Part shown: one piece after another, positions 18,027 through 27,092 of the stretch
Position numbering within the stretch: the stretch's first letter is position 1
Layout: the number at the start of each line of letters is the position of its first letter
DNA from: CAZHVS01 sp964536015
GTDB taxonomy: Bacteria > Bacteroidota > Ignavibacteria > Ignavibacteriales > Ignavibacteriaceae
DNA: 64,000 bases
NCBI GenBank assembly: GCA_964536015.1
Contig: CAZHVS010000009.1
Coordinates: 62,001 to 126,000, forward strand
Reading direction: 5' to 3'
The notes under the pieces: generated by a model
What the model saw: the letters and a program-made list of their open reading frames with translations, nothing else
Database searches by the model: none
Told to the model about the DNA's origin: nothing
Program-made: the position numbers and the translations under genes

Positions 18027-20087
18027 ATGGAAAAAGTAAAGCAGCTAATATTAAAAATCCGGTTTCAATTTCTGCTGTTAAGTATAGCAGGGTTGGTATT
18101 TTTTAAAACTTTCTTTTTTAATAAAGAGAACTTTTTTAGTTCTTTAGTAAATGAATTGATAATTCTTGTTGTTGCTTATTACATAATAATTAACATAAAG
18201 TTTATTTTAGCAAAATATTCTGTTACTCCTTTAACCCTTGTTTATAGTTTGGTTGGGCTGAATGTTGTTTTAATTGCTTTCACATTGTCGGCAAATTTTA
18301 TACTATGGCTTATTGGAATAAATAAACCTTCAGAAATTAATACCGCAAATTTTCCGCAATTCCTGATTTCGACGTTATATATTCTATGTTTTCTTGGGAT
18401 TATTGGATATGTAGCACTTGTTTTTCGTGAACTTTTCTTTCAGAAACAGAAAAAAAATCTAAAAACATATTTTAATGCATTTATTGTTTTTCTTATACTC
18501 GCATCAATTACTTCAGTTTTTGACAGATACGAGAATCTGAAATTCATTAGATTGGCATTTTTTGCGAATGCAATCATACTGATAATTTATAACTCAACTA
18601 AAATATCATGGATAGCTTTTTTGACAAAAAAGCAAAAAAGGAATTTATTGTTTTTTTCAATTTTGTTGATAGTTCTTTTTACATTTAATGTAGCCAATGT
18701 TTATAGTGATAGTATAAATGCGACAATCCTTGCTGGCTATTCATTATCTCTTGTCCAGTTTAAATTGATAATTAACATTTATGGAATAATTTATTTTAGT
18801 TTTTTGTTTTTTACCACATTATTCCATTTGCCAACCGCAGAAGCTTTTGATAGAAAAGCAACAGAAGTCTCTTCTTTGCAGTTTTTTAGTACATTAATAA
18901 ATCAGGTGCTTGATTTTAATGAATTGTCAGATACAATCACAAACCTTGCAGTTAAAATAAGTGATACAGAAGCTTCTTTTATTATTAGTAATAAAAATGA
19001 AGTTCCAAAAATTGTTTCAGTCAAAAATATGAATATTGAAACAGCTGAAGAAATTTTTAGACTAATTAAAGAAAAAAAAGAAACTCTTACTAATAATTCA
19101 TTCCATTGGACAAACGTGAATAATGCTGTTGAAAAAGAAAATTCAGGTGATAAATATTTGCATGCATTTATTGTTCCTCTAATATCTCATAATAAAAATG
19201 CTGGTTACCTGGTTTCATTAAGAAAAAAAGATTTGCCATTTGATGATGAAGATTGTAAAGCTATTCAAACATTTGCAGACTATGCTTCAGTTGCAATAGA
19301 AAATTCAAGGTTGTTTGAAGAATCAATTGAAAAGGAAAGACTTGAAAGAGAATTATATGTTGCAAGAGAGATGCAAAGAAAATTAATTCCGCAAAAAAAT
19401 CCAGAATACGATCAACTAGAGATTGCAACAGTATTTATTCCAGCATTTGAAGTGGGCGGGGATTATTATGACTTTTTTAACCAGGATAAAAATTCTCTTA
19501 GTTTTGTTATTGCCGATGTTGCCGGAAAAGGTATTACCGCAGCTTTTATGATGGCAGAGATAAGGGGAATTTTTGAATCTTTAATAAAAACTTTTTCAAG
19601 TCCCAGAGAAATTCTGGTAAACGTTAATCAATTACTTAAACGTTCTCTTGAAAAGAATAGCTTTGTAAGTGCAATCTTTGGCGTTTTTAATTTTGAAAAA
19701 TCTCATCTTACGCTTGCTAGAGCAGGTCATACATCTTTACTTCTAGCTCGGGAGGACAAAATTATTGAATACAGACCTGAAGGATGCGGCTTGGGTTTGA
19801 CTTATTCAGACTTATTTGAAAAATCTTTATTTCAGGCTGAAATAAAATTACAACAAGGTGATGTATTAGCCTTATATACTGATGGAATAACCGAAGCTAA
19901 AAATGAAAAGCTTGAAGATTTTGGACTTGAACGTTTGAAGAATTTATTATCCTTAAACAGAGAAAAACCGTCAAATGAAATTGCCAATGGAATTATTAAA
20001 GAAGTCACTTTATTCTCACAAAAAACGCCCCAGTGGGACGATATAACATTGATTTTATTTAAATGGAAAAATAATGGAGTTAAATAA
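18027..20087 (+). CDS. Membrane SpoIIE/PP2C-family serine phosphatase with GAF domain
   Basis: A 686-residue protein. Seven to eight membrane helices fill residues 1-275, a GAF-like domain lies at about 285-435, a helical linker follows (ERLERELYVAREMQRKLIP), and a SpoIIE-type phosphatase domain occupies about 460-684. Metal-binding motifs are intact: VGGDYYDFF, IADVAGKGI, LYTDGITEA and WDDITLILF. By family knowledge it would dephosphorylate a phospho-STAS protein. It is first in a five-gene operon and its stop overlaps the STAS start (TAATG), making that STAS protein the likely substrate. Confidence 0.92.
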   Translation: MEKVKQLILKIRFQFLLLSIAGLVFFKTFFFNKENFFSSLVNELIILVVAYYIIINIKFILAKYSVTPLTLVYSLVGLNVVLIAFTLSANFILWLIGINKPSEINTANFPQFLISTLYILCFLGIIGYVALVFRELFFQKQKKNLKTYFNAFIVFLILASITSVFDRYENLKFIRLAFFANAIILIIYNSTKISWIAFLTKKQKRNLLFFSILLIVLFTFNVANVYSDSINATILAGYSLSLVQFKLIINIYGIIYFSFLFFTTLFHLPTAEAFDRKATEVSSLQFFSTLINQVLDFNELSDTITNLAVKISDTEASFIISNKNEVPKIVSVKNMNIETAEEIFRLIKEKKETLTNNSFHWTNVNNAVEKENSGDKYLHAFIVPLISHNKNAGYLVSLRKKDLPFDDEDCKAIQTFADYASVAIENSRLFEESIEKERLERELYVAREMQRKLIPQKNPEYDQLEIATVFIPAFEVGGDYYDFFNQDKNSLSFVIADVAGKGITAAFMMAEIRGIFESLIKTFSSPREILVNVNQLLKRSLEKNSFVSAIFGVFNFEKSHLTLARAGHTSLLLAREDKIIEYRPEGCGLGLTYSDLFEKSLFQAEIKLQQGDVLALYTDGITEAKNEKLEDFGLERLKNLLSLNREKPSNEIANGIIKEVTLFSQKTPQWDDITLILFKWKNNGVK

Positions 20088-20437
20088 TGGCTGAATTTAC
20101 AGTTAGTACAAAATTTAAAAATGATGTAAGTATAATTATGCTTGGTGGTTATCTGGATGCACATACGGCTCCACAACTTGAGAATGTATTTAACGACTTG
20201 ATCAATAAATCGAAATTTAATATTGTTGTAAATTTTGAAAACTTAAAATACATTAGCAGCGCCGGACTTGGTGTCTTTATGGCATTTATTGAAAATGTAA
20301 GAAGCAATGGGGGTGATATTAAGCTCTCCTCAATGCAACCTAATGTTTTTAATATTTTTGATTTACTCGGATTTCCTTTACTATATGAGATTTTTCCAAC
20401 TGAAGAAGAAGCTGTAAGTAAGTTCCAAACACACTGA
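20087..20437 (+). CDS. STAS-domain anti-sigma factor antagonist (RsbV/SpoIIAA type)
   Basis: A 116-residue STAS domain; the loop KYISSAGLGVFMAF carries the phosphorylatable serine. It is translationally coupled to the membrane phosphatase upstream and followed 13 bp later by an RsbW-like kinase gene. The arrangement phosphatase, STAS, kinase is the core of a partner switch: the kinase phosphorylates the STAS protein and phosphatases reverse it. No sigma-B-like sigma factor is in this operon, so the final output is open. Confidence 0.93.
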   Translation: MAEFTVSTKFKNDVSIIMLGGYLDAHTAPQLENVFNDLINKSKFNIVVNFENLKYISSAGLGVFMAFIENVRSNGGDIKLSSMQPNVFNIFDLLGFPLLYEIFPTEEEAVSKFQTH

Positions 20438-20450
20438 TAAAGATTTTAAA

Positions 20451-20882
20451 TTGGAAACACGTCTAAAAGATAAATATGAATTAAAAGTTAAAAGCAGTAC
20501 AGGCAACCTAGTACATATAAGGGATTTTATTCAATCTGCCTGTAAATTGTATAATGTTGATCAAACTATTGTGCAAAATATTATTCTTGCAGTTGATGAA
20601 GCATGCACAAACATTATAAAACACGCATACAATAATGATGAAGAACAACATTTTATTATTTCTTTATCATTCAAAAATCATGAGTGCATAATTACATTAA
20701 TTGATAACGGAAAAAGTTTTAATCCTGAAAAAATTCCGCAACCTGATATGCCTACTTATTTTAAACAAAGAAAAGTTGGTGGACTTGGATTACACTTAAT
20801 GAGAAGGTTAATGGACTTTGTTGAATATCATCACGAAAAAGGTGTTAATAGGTTAGTGATGAAAAAGAAAATTGAGAGCTAA
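20451..20882 (+). CDS. RsbW-like serine kinase/anti-sigma factor (HATPase_c_2)
   Basis: A 143-residue GHKL kinase with N-box AVDEACTNIIKHAY, G1 box LIDNGKSFNP and G2 box GGLGLHLMRRLMDFVEY. The start is TTG with only a weak AAAGA ahead of it, which may limit kinase amounts relative to the STAS protein. In RsbW and SpoIIAB this protein both phosphorylates the STAS antagonist and sequesters a target, classically a sigma factor. The target is not identifiable here; the nearby ECF sigma already has its own membrane anti-sigma candidate. Confidence 0.9.
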   Translation: METRLKDKYELKVKSSTGNLVHIRDFIQSACKLYNVDQTIVQNIILAVDEACTNIIKHAYNNDEEQHFIISLSFKNHECIITLIDNGKSFNPEKIPQPDMPTYFKQRKVGGLGLHLMRRLMDFVEYHHEKGVNRLVMKKKIES

Positions 20883-20885
20883 AAG

Positions 20886-22565
20886 ATGCAAACCACAGAT
20901 ATACAAAAAATAAAAAGAAATTTAACTGCACTGGTTGAGTTTAGCAGAATTGTTAATTCAAGTCTTGATCTTGAGTTTACACTGAATAATTTGCTGCTAA
21001 GTTGTTTTGGAAAATTTCTTACCTCAAAGGGATTTATTGCATTAAAAAAACATGATAAGCTAGAAATTATTATATCTAAAGGTGTTGTTAAAGAGAGAGT
21101 AAAAAATTTACATTTAATTGAAAAAGAAGAGCAAGACCTGAATAATCTTGCGATAAATAAATTTCTTGAAGAAAATAATCTGTTATTACTTGAACGTATT
21201 TGTTCTTCAAGAAAATGTTTAGGTATAATTTGTCTTGGGGAAAAAATTAACAAAACAGCATATACAGCTGATGAAATTGAATTTTTAAAAACAATTTTAA
21301 ACATAGCTGCAACCGCAATAGAAAATTCATTATTTATTGAAGAATTAAAATCTGTTAACAGGGAACTTGATAACCGAGTAAATCGCTTAAATTCACTCTT
21401 TGAGCTAAGTAAAGAATTTGGCTTACTTAATGAAGAATCACGAATAAGCAGGCTGTTACTATATTCATTACTGGGAAATTTTATGGTTTCAAGTTATGCA
21501 ATTATTTCTTTGGTTGATGATAAAGCAAAGATACTTGAATCAACAATTCCAAAGCATCATTTATCAGAAGAATTGAAATTATATAATCTTAAAGAAGTCA
21601 TAACTACTCTTTTTGAAAAAGAAATTGAGGAAAAATTCAATTCTTTAAGAAGATTTAATTTTTGTTTAATTGTACCAATGCAATTGCAAGGAATCACAAA
21701 GGGTCTGATTCTTCTTGGTAAAAGGATGAACAATATTAATTATTCAGAATCTGATATTGAATTTATTTCTTCACTTGGAGGAATTGCAATAACTTCACTT
21801 GAAAACAGAAGATTATTTATTGAAGAATTGGAAAAACAAAAACTTGAAGAGGAACTGGAACTTGCAAAAGACATTCAGAAAAACTTGTTTCCCTTAAGTT
21901 TACCAAAGTTACATAGTATACAAATTGCAGCAACAAGCATCTCAACCAAACAGGTTGGTGGTGATTATTATGATGTAATTGATGTCGGCAGTAATAATTA
22001 CTGCATTGCCATTGGTGATGTGTCGGGAAAGGGCATCCCAGCTTCGTTGCTCATGGCTAACCTGCAAGCCTTTTTGAAATCTATTTGTAAGCAAAATTAT
22101 AGAGTTGATGAAGCTACTGGAATTATTAATGATCTTGTATCCGAAAATACCTCTGATGGAAGATTTATTACTTTTTTTTGGGGTTATTTAAACGAAAAAG
22201 AAAAGACTTTTCATTACGTAAATGCAGGACATAATCCTCCATTACTAATTAGGAATCAACAAATACATTATTTAGATAAAGGCGGTTTAATTTTAGGTGT
22301 TATGCAGACGCTGATTCCATATTCATCTGAAGTAATAAATCTGGAGACAGGCGATTTAATAGTTATGTTTACTGATGGAGTTACAGAAGCAAAAGATATT
22401 AATGATGATGAATATTCTGATAGGACACTTGAAAATCTTTTACTCCGTAATACTCATCTATCTGCAGAAGAATTGCTTTCCTTGATTAAAAGCGATGTAC
22501 AAGCGTTTACACAAGGGCAAACTCAATCTGATGATATTACTATTGTTATCATTAAGGTTATGTAA
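20886..22565 (+). CDS. Cytoplasmic SpoIIE/PP2C phosphatase with two GAF domains
   Basis: A 559-residue protein without membrane helices. Two GAF-like domains lie at about residues 10-155 and 165-315, then a helical linker (EEELELAKDIQKNLFP) and a SpoIIE phosphatase domain (about 335-558) with VGGDYYDVI, IGDVSGKGIPASLLMA, MFTDGVTEAKD and SDDITIVII. All metal-binding aspartates are present. It is the second phosphatase of the operon, 3 bp after the kinase gene. GAF domains suggest control by a soluble ligand or redox state, in contrast to the membrane-bound paralogues on either side. Confidence 0.92.
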   Translation: MQTTDIQKIKRNLTALVEFSRIVNSSLDLEFTLNNLLLSCFGKFLTSKGFIALKKHDKLEIIISKGVVKERVKNLHLIEKEEQDLNNLAINKFLEENNLLLLERICSSRKCLGIICLGEKINKTAYTADEIEFLKTILNIAATAIENSLFIEELKSVNRELDNRVNRLNSLFELSKEFGLLNEESRISRLLLYSLLGNFMVSSYAIISLVDDKAKILESTIPKHHLSEELKLYNLKEVITTLFEKEIEEKFNSLRRFNFCLIVPMQLQGITKGLILLGKRMNNINYSESDIEFISSLGGIAITSLENRRLFIEELEKQKLEEELELAKDIQKNLFPLSLPKLHSIQIAATSISTKQVGGDYYDVIDVGSNNYCIAIGDVSGKGIPASLLMANLQAFLKSICKQNYRVDEATGIINDLVSENTSDGRFITFFWGYLNEKEKTFHYVNAGHNPPLLIRNQQIHYLDKGGLILGVMQTLIPYSSEVINLETGDLIVMFTDGVTEAKDINDDEYSDRTLENLLLRNTHLSAEELLSLIKSDVQAFTQGQTQSDDITIVIIKVM

Positions 22566-22567
22566 GG

Positions 22568-25138
22568 TTGAATTCTAAGACGAGACATAAAATATTGTTT
22601 GTTACAGGTTTGACAATTGTATTAAGCTTTGTAAATTTTTTCAATCTTTATCAAACATTTGATAGAGCGGTCTCAAACGATGAATGTCTTTGGGTTCAAA
22701 AGAAACTGGATAATGGAGAGGTTATATTTCTTTTTGACAAAGTGAAGATAAATGGTGTTACATATAATGCTGGAATAAGAGATAGCGACAAATTGATTGC
22801 CATAAATGGAATTAAATTAAAAGATCCTTCACAAGCACAAATGATAATTAATAAAATTGGACTTGGGGAGTATGCAAATTATACTATTGAACAAAATGGA
22901 AAAATTAAACATGTAAAGGTATATATTAAAAAACTTGTTAATCCTACTTATTTGGCAAACGCTTTGTTTTCACTATTTTTTCTTTTTATCGGATATATAG
23001 TTTATAAAGCAAAGCCCTCAGGAAATGTACAGATATTATTTTATCTTATAGGAGCTTTTCTAAGCATTGCCACAAGTCTTAACGTATTTGTTGGTTTTTT
23101 ACAGCCTGAACTATTTAAGAATACTTTATTTCAATTATATGTTTACGTTTGGGTACTTGCGTATTGCTTCGTTCCCTCCATTTATATTCATTTCTTTTTT
23201 GTCTTTCCAACAAGAGTAAAAATAATTGATAAAAAATGGTTCATTGCAATTTTGTATGGAATATCAGTGCTACTTTTTATTATTTCTTTGTACCAAGTAA
23301 TTTTCTATATGTACAAAGATTACAATTTTTCTTTGTTTCATCTAAATAAAATTGCTGGTAGAATTGGAATTTACCAGGTTACAGCAATCATTACTGGATT
23401 CATAACTCTTACTATTCGAAATATTAAATCGAAAGATGAACACAAAAAACCTTTGCGGATAATTCTTATGTTTTATGTGCTGGGATTTCTTGGGTTCATG
23501 TTTACAGCTTTTATTGCTCCTGCAATAAGTGATACAATTTATAATTCACCCGAATATTATATGCCTATTGTTTTGGTGGCTACTATACCGATTGGATTTG
23601 CATATGCAATATTTAAATATCAGTTAATGGATGTAAGTGTTGTAATAAGAAATACTCTTTATTATGGAGCTGCTACTATTACAATTGCAGCATTTTATTT
23701 TCTTGCAGTGTATGGTTTAGGACAGGTTATCGGAATTTCAGTAGGAACGGAATATAAGAACATTATTGCAGCGGTTACGTTCCTTGTCTTTGCTTTAATA
23801 TTTCAATCCACAAAAGATAAATTTCAAAATTATTTAACAAGGAAATTTTATCCCGAACAATTTGCCTATGAAGAGATCTTATTAAAATTCAGCAAAGAAT
23901 TATCAGGTACATTTTCAGTAAATAAAGAAGCAGTAATAAATGCTGCCGCTGATACTTTCGTACATGCATTAAAGCTTAGCAAGTTTGGTATTATAATTAA
24001 AGATAAAGAAGGAAATTTTAATCTTGTTAAGAATGTTGGTATCAATAACCTTTCTTCTTTAAATAAAACTGATGCGATTCAGGTTAATGATTATATTAAC
24101 TCCAGTTTTGGTTTGAACAATCGTTATATTATTGAAGAAGTAAATTTTAATTTTTTAGTCCCTTCAATTGCTAAAAGTTTATTTGAAGAAAAAATATTTA
24201 CAGTAGTACCACTAATCGTAAATAATAATCTTATAGGACTAATGCTTTTTGGTTTGAAATATTCAGGATCAAAGTTTAATGAAAAAGATATTGAATTACT
24301 AAATGCTGCTGCAAGGCAAGTAGCAATTTCTTTTGAGAATGCAAGGTTATATGAATCGGAAGCCGAAAAGGTTAAGCTAGAACAAGAATTAGAACTTGCG
24401 AGGAATATTCAACAGAATCTTCTTCCTAAAAAAATTCCTGTTATAAAAGGACTGGATATTTATGGTCGAATGATTCCTGCGATGCAAGTTGGTGGTGATT
24501 ATTTTGATGTAATAAAATTATCGGATACAAAAGTTCTTGTTATTGTTGGTGATGTTTCGGGAAAAGGTCTGTCTGCAGCTTTATATATGGCCAAGCTACA
24601 AACCATATTGCAACTAAATTGTCTCAATGTCAATAAAGATAATAATTCAATAGATAAATACAAACAACCTTTGGAAATTTTGCGTGAAGTAAATTCAATT
24701 ATCTATGAGGTTGTTGAAAGAAATGCATTTATTACAATTGGTATTATACTGATAGACACAGAAATAAATAAATTATTCTTCTGCAGAGCAGGGCATCTCC
24801 CTCTAATAATAATTAATGAGCAGGAAATCAATTATTATAAACCTTCTGGAATAGCGGTTGGACTTGATAAAGGAGAAATATTTAATCAAACTCTTGAACA
24901 GATAGAAATTACTTTAAAAAAGGGAGATATTATAACGCTTGTTTCGGATGGAGTTACCGAGACGTTTAATGAGAAGAAAGAGATGTTCGGAGAAACATTA
25001 TTAAGTCAGAATATTCAATACAACAAAGCTTATCCTGCAAGTAAAATTTTTGAAACACTAACTGATAATTTGCGTGCATTCAGAGGCAGTCAACCTCCAT
25101 ATGATGATATTACTGGTGTGATTATAAAAGTTGAATAA
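22568..25138 (+). CDS. Membrane SpoIIE/PP2C phosphatase with PDZ-like and GAF domains
   Basis: An 856-residue protein with a TTG start 2 bp after the preceding stop. One membrane helix (about residues 9-26) is followed by a PDZ-like domain (about 40-120; VKINGVTYNAGIRDSDKLI is the typical carboxylate-loop/turn region). Seven or so further helices run from about 125 to 410, then a GAF domain (about 435-590), a helical linker, and a SpoIIE phosphatase (about 615-855) with VGGDYFDVI, VGDVSGKGLSAALYMA, LVSDGVTETFN and YDDITGVII. The predicted topology places the PDZ part outside the cytoplasm, so it may sense periplasmic peptides or misfolded proteins and signal inward. It is the last gene of the operon. 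Confidence 0.9.
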   Translation: MNSKTRHKILFVTGLTIVLSFVNFFNLYQTFDRAVSNDECLWVQKKLDNGEVIFLFDKVKINGVTYNAGIRDSDKLIAINGIKLKDPSQAQMIINKIGLGEYANYTIEQNGKIKHVKVYIKKLVNPTYLANALFSLFFLFIGYIVYKAKPSGNVQILFYLIGAFLSIATSLNVFVGFLQPELFKNTLFQLYVYVWVLAYCFVPSIYIHFFFVFPTRVKIIDKKWFIAILYGISVLLFIISLYQVIFYMYKDYNFSLFHLNKIAGRIGIYQVTAIITGFITLTIRNIKSKDEHKKPLRIILMFYVLGFLGFMFTAFIAPAISDTIYNSPEYYMPIVLVATIPIGFAYAIFKYQLMDVSVVIRNTLYYGAATITIAAFYFLAVYGLGQVIGISVGTEYKNIIAAVTFLVFALIFQSTKDKFQNYLTRKFYPEQFAYEEILLKFSKELSGTFSVNKEAVINAAADTFVHALKLSKFGIIIKDKEGNFNLVKNVGINNLSSLNKTDAIQVNDYINSSFGLNNRYIIEEVNFNFLVPSIAKSLFEEKIFTVVPLIVNNNLIGLMLFGLKYSGSKFNEKDIELLNAAARQVAISFENARLYESEAEKVKLEQELELARNIQQNLLPKKIPVIKGLDIYGRMIPAMQVGGDYFDVIKLSDTKVLVIVGDVSGKGLSAALYMAKLQTILQLNCLNVNKDNNSIDKYKQPLEILREVNSIIYEVVERNAFITIGIILIDTEINKLFFCRAGHLPLIIINEQEINYYKPSGIAVGLDKGEIFNQTLEQIEITLKKGDIITLVSDGVTETFNEKKEMFGETLLSQNIQYNKAYPASKIFETLTDNLRAFRGSQPPYDDITGVIIKVE

Positions 25139-25187
25139 TTTTTTTGATTACTTAAAGTTTTTACAATAGAATTTATTAAAAGATTAA

Positions 25188-25213
25188 GAAGGTTGAAAAA
25201 TTCTTCAACCTTC
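25188..25213. terminator. Bidirectional terminator-like hairpin between convergent units
   Basis: GAAGGTTGAA (25188-25197) pairs perfectly with TTCAACCTTC (25204-25213), loop of 6. T tracts are weak on both sides. It lies between the convergent phosphatase and lipoprotein genes. Confidence 0.6.
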
Positions 25214-25226
25214 ATTAAAACCTCTC

Positions 25227-25796
25227 TTAGTTTTTCTTGTTCCATTTCTTGTAATACTTCAACAAAGACACATAACTTGTATCATCTTTTTTTAGCTCAC
25301 CCGAAAGAGATGTTTTCAAAGTAATTTCTTTCATCTTTTTATCAAAAAAAACAACTGGCATTTTATCAGCATCATATTTTCCGTTGCTGGAAATATAAGT
25401 TTCGTTCATTGTGCTAATGTAATACATAACTGGACTATCACTATCATACTGGAAGAATTTTAAATCATCAGGTTTACTGAAAGCGAATTGCATTTCGCCG
25501 CATAATTTTCCTTTTTCTTCATAAAGTTTTTTAGAAGTAATTTGGATATTAGGATAGTCGTCTTGTAGTTTTGTACCATTCAAATAATCATTCACAATTT
25601 CATCAAAATCACTTTTATAAGTTTCAGGGTCATCTGCTTTTTGGGAAAGAATATTTACCCATGTAATAGAACCTTTGCCTGAAAAATCGCTATTAAATTG
25701 AAGTTTATAAATCTTATATTCACTTGATAAACAGCCATTAAAGTACGTGAGAGAAAAAACAACAAGCAAAAGAAAAACTAACTTTGAATACTTCAT
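25227..25796 (-). CDS. Hypothetical lipoprotein
   Basis: A 189-residue protein with a lipoprotein signal peptide: MKYSKLVFLLLVVFSLTYF then NGC, with the cysteine at residue 22. The mature part is rich in charged residues and contains no domain I recognise. It is predicted to be lipid-anchored in the periplasm or outer membrane. It is monocistronic, convergent with the phosphatase operon and 144 bp from secF downstream of it in orientation. No function is proposed. Confidence 0.75.
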   Translation of the reverse strand: MKYSKLVFLLLVVFSLTYFNGCLSSEYKIYKLQFNSDFSGKGSITWVNILSQKADDPETYKSDFDEIVNDYLNGTKLQDDYPNIQITSKKLYEEKGKLCGEMQFAFSKPDDLKFFQYDSDSPVMYYISTMNETYISSNGKYDADKMPVVFFDKKMKEITLKTSLSGELKKDDTSYVSLLKYYKKWNKKN

Positions 25797-25896
25797 ATCG
25801 CTCCCTTAAATAATTGAATTGAAATAAAACTAAATTTTTCTGTTGACAAGATATTAACTATTAATAAACAAAAAAACATCAACTCTAAAAATAATG

Positions 25897-25924
25897 GTAA
25901 AAAAAAGCCGGCATAAACCGGCTT
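25897..25924 (-). terminator. Rho-independent terminator after secF
   Basis: On the minus strand AAGCCGG-loop-CCGGCTT (25905-25911 with 25918-25924) is followed by a run of eight T, 17 bp after the secF stop. Confidence 0.9.
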
Positions 25925-25940
25925 GAAGTGAAAAACCAAA

Positions 25941-27080
25941 TTAAAACTCTAATTTCTTTTTAGATTTTTCAACATAATCTTCAACAAAAGCACTGGCAAT
26001 AAATATTGAAGAATAAGTACCTGTTATTACACCAAATGAAAGTGTAAAGGAAAACGCTCTTATAACTTCTCCTCCAAAAATGAAGAGAATTATACAAGCT
26101 AAAAGTGTAGTTCCACCTGTCAGCACTGTTCTGCTCATTGTTTTGTTAATTGCCATATTCATTAAATTGTACAAAGATTCAGTTTTATGTATTTTAACAG
26201 ATTCTCTGATTCTATCAAATACAATAACTGTATCGTTGACAGAATAACCAATTAACAGCAAGAAAGCCGCAAGCACTGTAATATCAAATTCAAGATTTAA
26301 TCCCGGAATTACCCCATATAGAATTGCATATAAACCAAGAGTAAGTAATACGTCGTGGAAAAGTGCAATAACAGCACCAAGTGCAAATACAAACTTAAAT
26401 CTGAATGCCAGATAAATAAGTATTCCAACCAATGAAACAAACACAGCAATAATTGCATCGCGTTTCAATTCATCTCCGATTTTTGGACCTATACGCTCTT
26501 CTTTGAGAAGTTGAAATGAATTATTTTTTATTTTATCTCTTAAATTATCTTTAATCCAATCAGAAATACCAAGCCTGATAGCCACCTGTTTATTAGTAGC
26601 ATCTTCTGAAGTTAAGCTTGCCTGAAACCCGGCTTGAACAAGTTTTGATGAAATTGTAGAAGCAGTGTCGTAATTCTCAAATTCATAAGTCAAAGAAGCA
26701 GCAGTTTCTTCCTTTAATATTTTCGGAACATTTGGAATAGTAGCATTGATTATATTTTCAATCTTACTCTTCAATTTAGGAAATAAAGCTGGAGGAAGTT
26801 GTTGAAGTTCTGTTCTTAAAAGAACACCGGTTTCATTTCCGAATGTTTTTACTTCAACATTTCCAATACCTGAACCGCTGATATCTTTTCTTACTTCTGT
26901 AATATCAATAGGTTTATCGAATTGCAATACTACTTCAGAACCACCTTTAAAGTCTATCCCGAATTTTAATCCCCGGATAGCGATATTTAATAGTCCAGCT
27001 ATTAACAAAATACCGGATACAAAATAAAAGAGTTTTCTCTTTCCCATCCAGTCGATATTTAAATTATGAAAAACTTGCAT
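25941..27080 (-). CDS. secF: Protein translocase subunit SecF
   Basis: A 379-residue RND-type protein with a first membrane helix near residues 16-32, the characteristic GLKFGIDFKGGSEVVLQF, a periplasmic domain, and five C-terminal helices with IGYSVNDTVIVFDRIRE and RTVLTGGTTLLACI. It works with SecD to complete export through SecYEG using the proton motive force. It is longer than E. coli SecF (about 323 residues), mainly in the periplasmic domain. It follows secD by 12 bp and ends at a strong terminator, so secDF form a two-gene operon. Confidence 0.96.
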   Translation of the reverse strand: MQVFHNLNIDWMGKRKLFYFVSGILLIAGLLNIAIRGLKFGIDFKGGSEVVLQFDKPIDITEVRKDISGSGIGNVEVKTFGNETGVLLRTELQQLPPALFPKLKSKIENIINATIPNVPKILKEETAASLTYEFENYDTASTISSKLVQAGFQASLTSEDATNKQVAIRLGISDWIKDNLRDKIKNNSFQLLKEERIGPKIGDELKRDAIIAVFVSLVGILIYLAFRFKFVFALGAVIALFHDVLLTLGLYAILYGVIPGLNLEFDITVLAAFLLLIGYSVNDTVIVFDRIRESVKIHKTESLYNLMNMAINKTMSRTVLTGGTTLLACIILFIFGGEVIRAFSFTLSFGVITGTYSSIFIASAFVEDYVEKSKKKLEF

Positions 27081-27092
27081 AAAAACTTCTCC

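Noticed and set aside
20451..20882. Sensor histidine kinase
   Set aside because: There is an HATPase fold but no phosphoacceptor histidine domain; size, boxes and neighbours match RsbW/SpoIIAB serine kinases.
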